Shown here: positions 52,626-55,132 of the stretch, one piece after another
How the letters are laid out: each line of letters opens with the position of its first letter
Numbering within the stretch: the first letter of the stretch is position 1
NCBI RefSeq assembly: GCF_019345465.1
Contig: NZ_JAHKRC010000023.1
Coordinates: 1-55,132, forward strand
Direction of reading: 5' to 3'
Source: Pseudomonas sp. NKUCC02_KPG
GTDB lineage: Bacteria; Pseudomonadota; Gammaproteobacteria; Pseudomonadales; Pseudomonadaceae
DNA length: 55,132 bases
Translations under genes and position numbers: made by a program
Notes under the pieces: model-generated
Seen by the model: only the letters and a program-made list of their open reading frames with translations
Told to the model about the DNA's origin: nothing
Databases searched by the model: none

Positions 52626-53546
52626 ATGCCTGTACCGCTGATTTACCACGATGACTACAGCCCGCAGTTCCCGGCGGATCATCGATTCCCTATGGACAAA
52701 TTCCGCCTGTTGCGCGATCACCTTGTGGAGTCCGGGCTGACCAGCGATGCGGCCCTGCTTCGGCCCGAGCTGTGCCCTGTGGATATCCTTGCGCTGGCCC
52801 ATGACCGCGACTATATCGAGCGCTATATGGCGGGCGAACTGGCCCGCGAAGATCAGCGCCGCCTGGGTTTGCCCTGGAGCGAGGCGCTGGCGCGACGCAC
52901 CATTCGTGCGGTAGGCGGCTCACTGCTGGCCGCCGAGCAGGCGCTGGAGCACGGGCTTGCCTGCCATTTGGCGGGCGGTACCCATCACGCCCACTACGAT
53001 CACCCGGCAGGCTTTTGCATCTTCAATGATCTGGCCATTATCAGCCGCTATATGCTGGAAAGCGGCCGGGTCAACCGGGTGCTGATTTTTGACTGTGACG
53101 TGCATCAGGGCGATGGCACTGCGCGGATCCTTGAACATACCCCGGACGCCATTACCGTTTCCCTACACTGCGAAAAGAACTTTCCGGCGCGCAAGGCCCA
53201 AAGTGACTGGGATATCGGCCTGCCGATGGGGATGGGTGATGCCGACTACTTGCAAGTGGTCGACGAGGCGCTCAATTACCTGCTGCCCCTGTATCAGCCG
53301 GACCTGGTGCTCTACGACGCTGGCGTGGATGTGCACAAAGACGATGCCCTGGGTTATTTGAAGCTGACCGATGAAGGGGTTGGCGCCCGTGACGAAAGCG
53401 TGATGCGCCACTGTCTGGGCCGCGATATTCCGGTGGTGGGCGTGATTGGCGGTGGTTACAGCAAGGACCGCAAGGCACTGGCCCGGCGCCATGGCATTTT
53501 GCATCACCGTGCGCAAAAGGTCTGGCTGTCATCGGGTTGTCACTAG
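52626..53546 (+). CDS. Histone-deacetylase-family amidohydrolase
   Basis: The protein is 306 residues from ATG 52626 (MPVPLIYHDDYSPQFPADHR). The longer frame runs back through the divergent promoter and is rejected. It is an arginase/deacetylase fold. GGTHHAHYDHPAGFCIFND supplies the catalytic His pair, FDCDVHQGDGT the zinc Asp and His, and DAGVDVHKDDALG the second Asp region. Bacterial members deacetylate small amides, acetylpolyamines or proteins. The substrate here is unknown. It is a single gene. Confidence 0.92.
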   Translation: MPVPLIYHDDYSPQFPADHRFPMDKFRLLRDHLVESGLTSDAALLRPELCPVDILALAHDRDYIERYMAGELAREDQRRLGLPWSEALARRTIRAVGGSLLAAEQALEHGLACHLAGGTHHAHYDHPAGFCIFNDLAIISRYMLESGRVNRVLIFDCDVHQGDGTARILEHTPDAITVSLHCEKNFPARKAQSDWDIGLPMGMGDADYLQVVDEALNYLLPLYQPDLVLYDAGVDVHKDDALGYLKLTDEGVGARDESVMRHCLGRDIPVVGVIGGGYSKDRKALARRHGILHHRAQKVWLSSGCH

Positions 53547-53670
53547 GGTGTGATTTTTTACCCACAATGCCTGTGGAACTGCCTGTGGATAACCTGAGTG
53601 AAAGCCCCTGCAGGCCACAAAGCACATGGCTCTCAGAGGGCTGTATGTTTTTCGTACAACTGCAGCACAT

Positions 53671-53774
53671 GTAGTCGCTGACGAGGCACGAGGCTGCGAT
53701 AAGGGCCGAAGGTCTTTCATATTTTCGGGCCTGCTTCGCAGGCCATCGCAGCCTCGTACCTCGTCAGCGACTAC
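53671..53774. repeat. Long inverted repeat, second family (copy 3)
   Basis: Arms 53671-53700 and 53745-53774 are complementary over 30 bases with one mismatch (GTAGTCGCTGACGAGG...). An inner hairpin GGCCTGC-TTC-GCAGGCC (53728-53744) lies in the spacer. It shares AAGGGCCGAAGG with copy 1. It lies between two genes on the same strand, 50 bases before the flavoprotein start. Confidence 0.85.
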
Positions 53775-53824
53775 AGGGTTTGGGGTAGAATGCCCGGCCT
53801 ATTTCGCCGATTTGCAGCCCTGCC

Positions 53825-55066
53825 ATGACTGATTCCACTGCCTACCTTCCCCATCACGTCGCCATTATTGGCGGTGGACCGGCCGGTTTGATGGCCGCTG
53901 AAGTGTTGAGCCAGGCTGGCGTGCGAGTTGATCTGTACGACGGCATGCCGTCGGTGGGCCGCAAGTTCTTGCTGGCCGGGGTGGGCGGGATGAATATCAC
54001 CCACTCCGAAGCCTACCCGGCGTTCCTGTCGCGCTACGCCGAACGTGCTCCGCAGATGGCACCGCTGCTGCGCGCCTTCAATGCCGATGCGTTGTGCCAG
54101 TGGATTCATGAACTGGGCATCGAGACCTTTGTCGGCAGCTCAGGCAGGGTGTTCCCCACCGATATGAAAGCCGCACCGCTGCTGCGCGCCTGGCTCAAGC
54201 GCCTGCGCGACTCCGGCGTCGTTATCCACACTCGCCATCGCTGGCTGGGCTGGGACGCCGATGGCCCGTTGCGGATCCACAGCCCTGAAGGCGAGAAGCA
54301 CGTGAAGCCGGACGCGGTGTTGCTGGCGCTGGGCGGCGGCAGTTGGGCCCGACTGGGATCGGACGGTGCCTGGATGCCATTACTGGCCGAGCGCGGTGTT
54401 GAACTGGCGCCGTTGCAGCCGAGCAATTGCGGGTTTGATGTGGCGGGCTGGAGCGAGGTGCTGCGCAGCAAGTTTGCCGGTGCCCCGCTGAAAAACATCG
54501 CCATTGCCCTGGAGCACAGCCCGCCGCGCCTGGGCGAGTGCGTGATCACCGCCAGCGGGATTGAAGGGAGTTTGATTTACGCCTGGTCGGCGCCGATTCG
54601 CGAGGCGATCAATCAACGGGGTGAAGCCACGATCCTGATCGATCTGTTGCCCAACAAGCCTGTGGATAAAATCCAGGCCGCACTGGCCAAGCCCCGCGGC
54701 TCGCGCTCGATGAGCAAGCACTTGCACAGCCAGTTGGGGCTCGATGGCGTGAAAGCCGCGTTGTTGCGCGAGTTAGCGCCAGCGGAGCACTTCAACGACC
54801 CGGCGCAATTGGCCAAGGCCATCAAGGCATTGCCCCTGAAACTGATCAAGGCCCGTCCGCTGGACGAAGCCATCAGCAGCGCCGGTGGGGTGAAGTTTGA
54901 GGCTGTGGATGAAAACCTGATGCTCAAGGCATTGCCGGGGGTGTTCTGCGCGGGCGAAATGCTTGATTGGGAAGCCCCCACCGGCGGCTACTTGCTCACA
55001 GGCTGTTTTGCCAGTGGCCGTGCCGCAGGGTTGGGGGTTTTAAGCTGGCTGAAAGCACAACACTAA
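53825..55066 (+). CDS. TIGR03862/BaiN-like FAD-dependent oxidoreductase
   Basis: The 413-residue flavoprotein has the N-terminal dinucleotide motif VAIIGGGPAGLMAAE. VGRKFLLAGVGGMNITHSE, typical of the HI0933/YhiN (BaiN-like) group, comes next, and the chain ends with APTGGYLLTGCFASGRAAG, which closes the FAD site. The family is described as probable NAD(P)H-dependent reductases. A member in gut bacteria reduces bile-acid intermediates, but the substrate in pseudomonads is unknown. It is complete and followed by a REP. Confidence 0.92.
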   Translation: MTDSTAYLPHHVAIIGGGPAGLMAAEVLSQAGVRVDLYDGMPSVGRKFLLAGVGGMNITHSEAYPAFLSRYAERAPQMAPLLRAFNADALCQWIHELGIETFVGSSGRVFPTDMKAAPLLRAWLKRLRDSGVVIHTRHRWLGWDADGPLRIHSPEGEKHVKPDAVLLALGGGSWARLGSDGAWMPLLAERGVELAPLQPSNCGFDVAGWSEVLRSKFAGAPLKNIAIALEHSPPRLGECVITASGIEGSLIYAWSAPIREAINQRGEATILIDLLPNKPVDKIQAALAKPRGSRSMSKHLHSQLGLDGVKAALLRELAPAEHFNDPAQLAKAIKALPLKLIKARPLDEAISSAGGVKFEAVDENLMLKALPGVFCAGEMLDWEAPTGGYLLTGCFASGRAAGLGVLSWLKAQH

Positions 55067-55073
55067 TCAAACG

Positions 55074-55132
55074 GTGGGAGCGGGCTTGCTCGCGATGGCG
55101 TCAACGCGGTGGCTCAGCCAGACCGCGTTGCC
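55074..55132. repeat. REP element cut by the window end
   Basis: GTGGGAGCGGGCTTGCTCGC (from 55074) is the canonical left arm of the local REPIN. Its expected inverted partner would lie beyond the window. Confidence 0.85.

Noticed and set aside
5532..55096. CRISPR array from the repeated 23-24-base units
   Set aside because: The units are dispersed, inverted palindromes typical of REP elements, not direct repeats with regular spacers, and no cas genes are present.

Overview
The window reads as a chromosomal segment of a fluorescent-group Pseudomonas. The evidence is: (i) closely packed, moderately GC-rich genes; (ii) many copies of the Pseudomonas REP palindrome (TGTGGGAGCGGGCTTGCTCGCGAT and relatives); and (iii) gene order matching what I know of P. 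aeruginosa and P. putida: gdhA - ettA - morA - glyA - yjiA/ybdD/cstA - radA - mscL - fpr - LuxR solo - rlmG. I see no rRNA, tRNA, CRISPR array, prophage, transposase or plasmid feature. The species cannot be fixed from the sequence alone.

Left part (1-24051), mostly conserved housekeeping. It holds a Lon-like protease, a DUF3015 secreted protein, a DUF4105 protein, a small AroQ chorismate mutase and NADP glutamate dehydrogenase. These are followed by the ABC-F factor EttA and, divergently, the membrane-bound PAS-GGDEF-EAL protein MorA. Next come serine hydroxymethyltransferase, an AT-richer orphan gene, the cstA-ybdD-yjiA carbon-starvation/pyruvate-uptake operon, RadA, MscL, a ferredoxin-NADP reductase with a C-terminal Tyr-Trp, an unpaired LuxR-type regulator and the rRNA methyltransferase RlmG.

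Middle part (24059-31675), respiration and transport. A cyanide-insensitive bd-type oxidase operon (cioA-cioB-DUF2474) carries a perfect FNR/ANR palindrome upstream. Divergent from it is an MFS exporter preceded by a Fur-box-like sequence. Then follow a small secreted DUF4879-like protein, an NCS2 purine permease overlapping trmA, and REP elements.

Accessory part 1 (31675-41574), on the minus strand: a complete haem-acquisition locus hasI-hasS-hasR-hasA-hasD-hasE-hasF. It encodes an ECF sigma factor, an anti-sigma factor, a TonB-dependent receptor, a secreted hemophore and its dedicated type I secretion system, with a Fur-box-like site upstream of hasI. HasA would be exported by HasDEF, bind haem and deliver it to HasR. 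Loaded HasR would signal through HasS to HasI.

Accessory part 2 (41609-49286): dehydroshikimate/protocatechuate catabolism. A TetR regulator follows quiC (3-dehydroshikimate dehydratase fused to a VOC/HPPD-like domain). Divergent from quiC are an MFS transporter and an EamA transporter. pcaHG (protocatechuate 3,4-dioxygenase) lies downstream of its LysR-type regulator pcaQ. QuiC makes protocatechuate and PcaHG opens its ring. Candidate operators for TetR and PcaQ are visible.

Right end (49480-55132): a zinc metallopeptidase, a HAD phosphatase overlapping tesB, a GNAT acetyltransferase, a histone-deacetylase-family hydrolase and a TIGR03862/BaiN-like flavoprotein. The most notable unexplained items are the substituted signal-pocket residues of the LuxR solo, the orphan 14542-15096 gene, the set of candidate regulatory palindromes, and a second long inverted-repeat family with arms of up to 27 perfectly paired bases. 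I found no clearly new multi-gene system.
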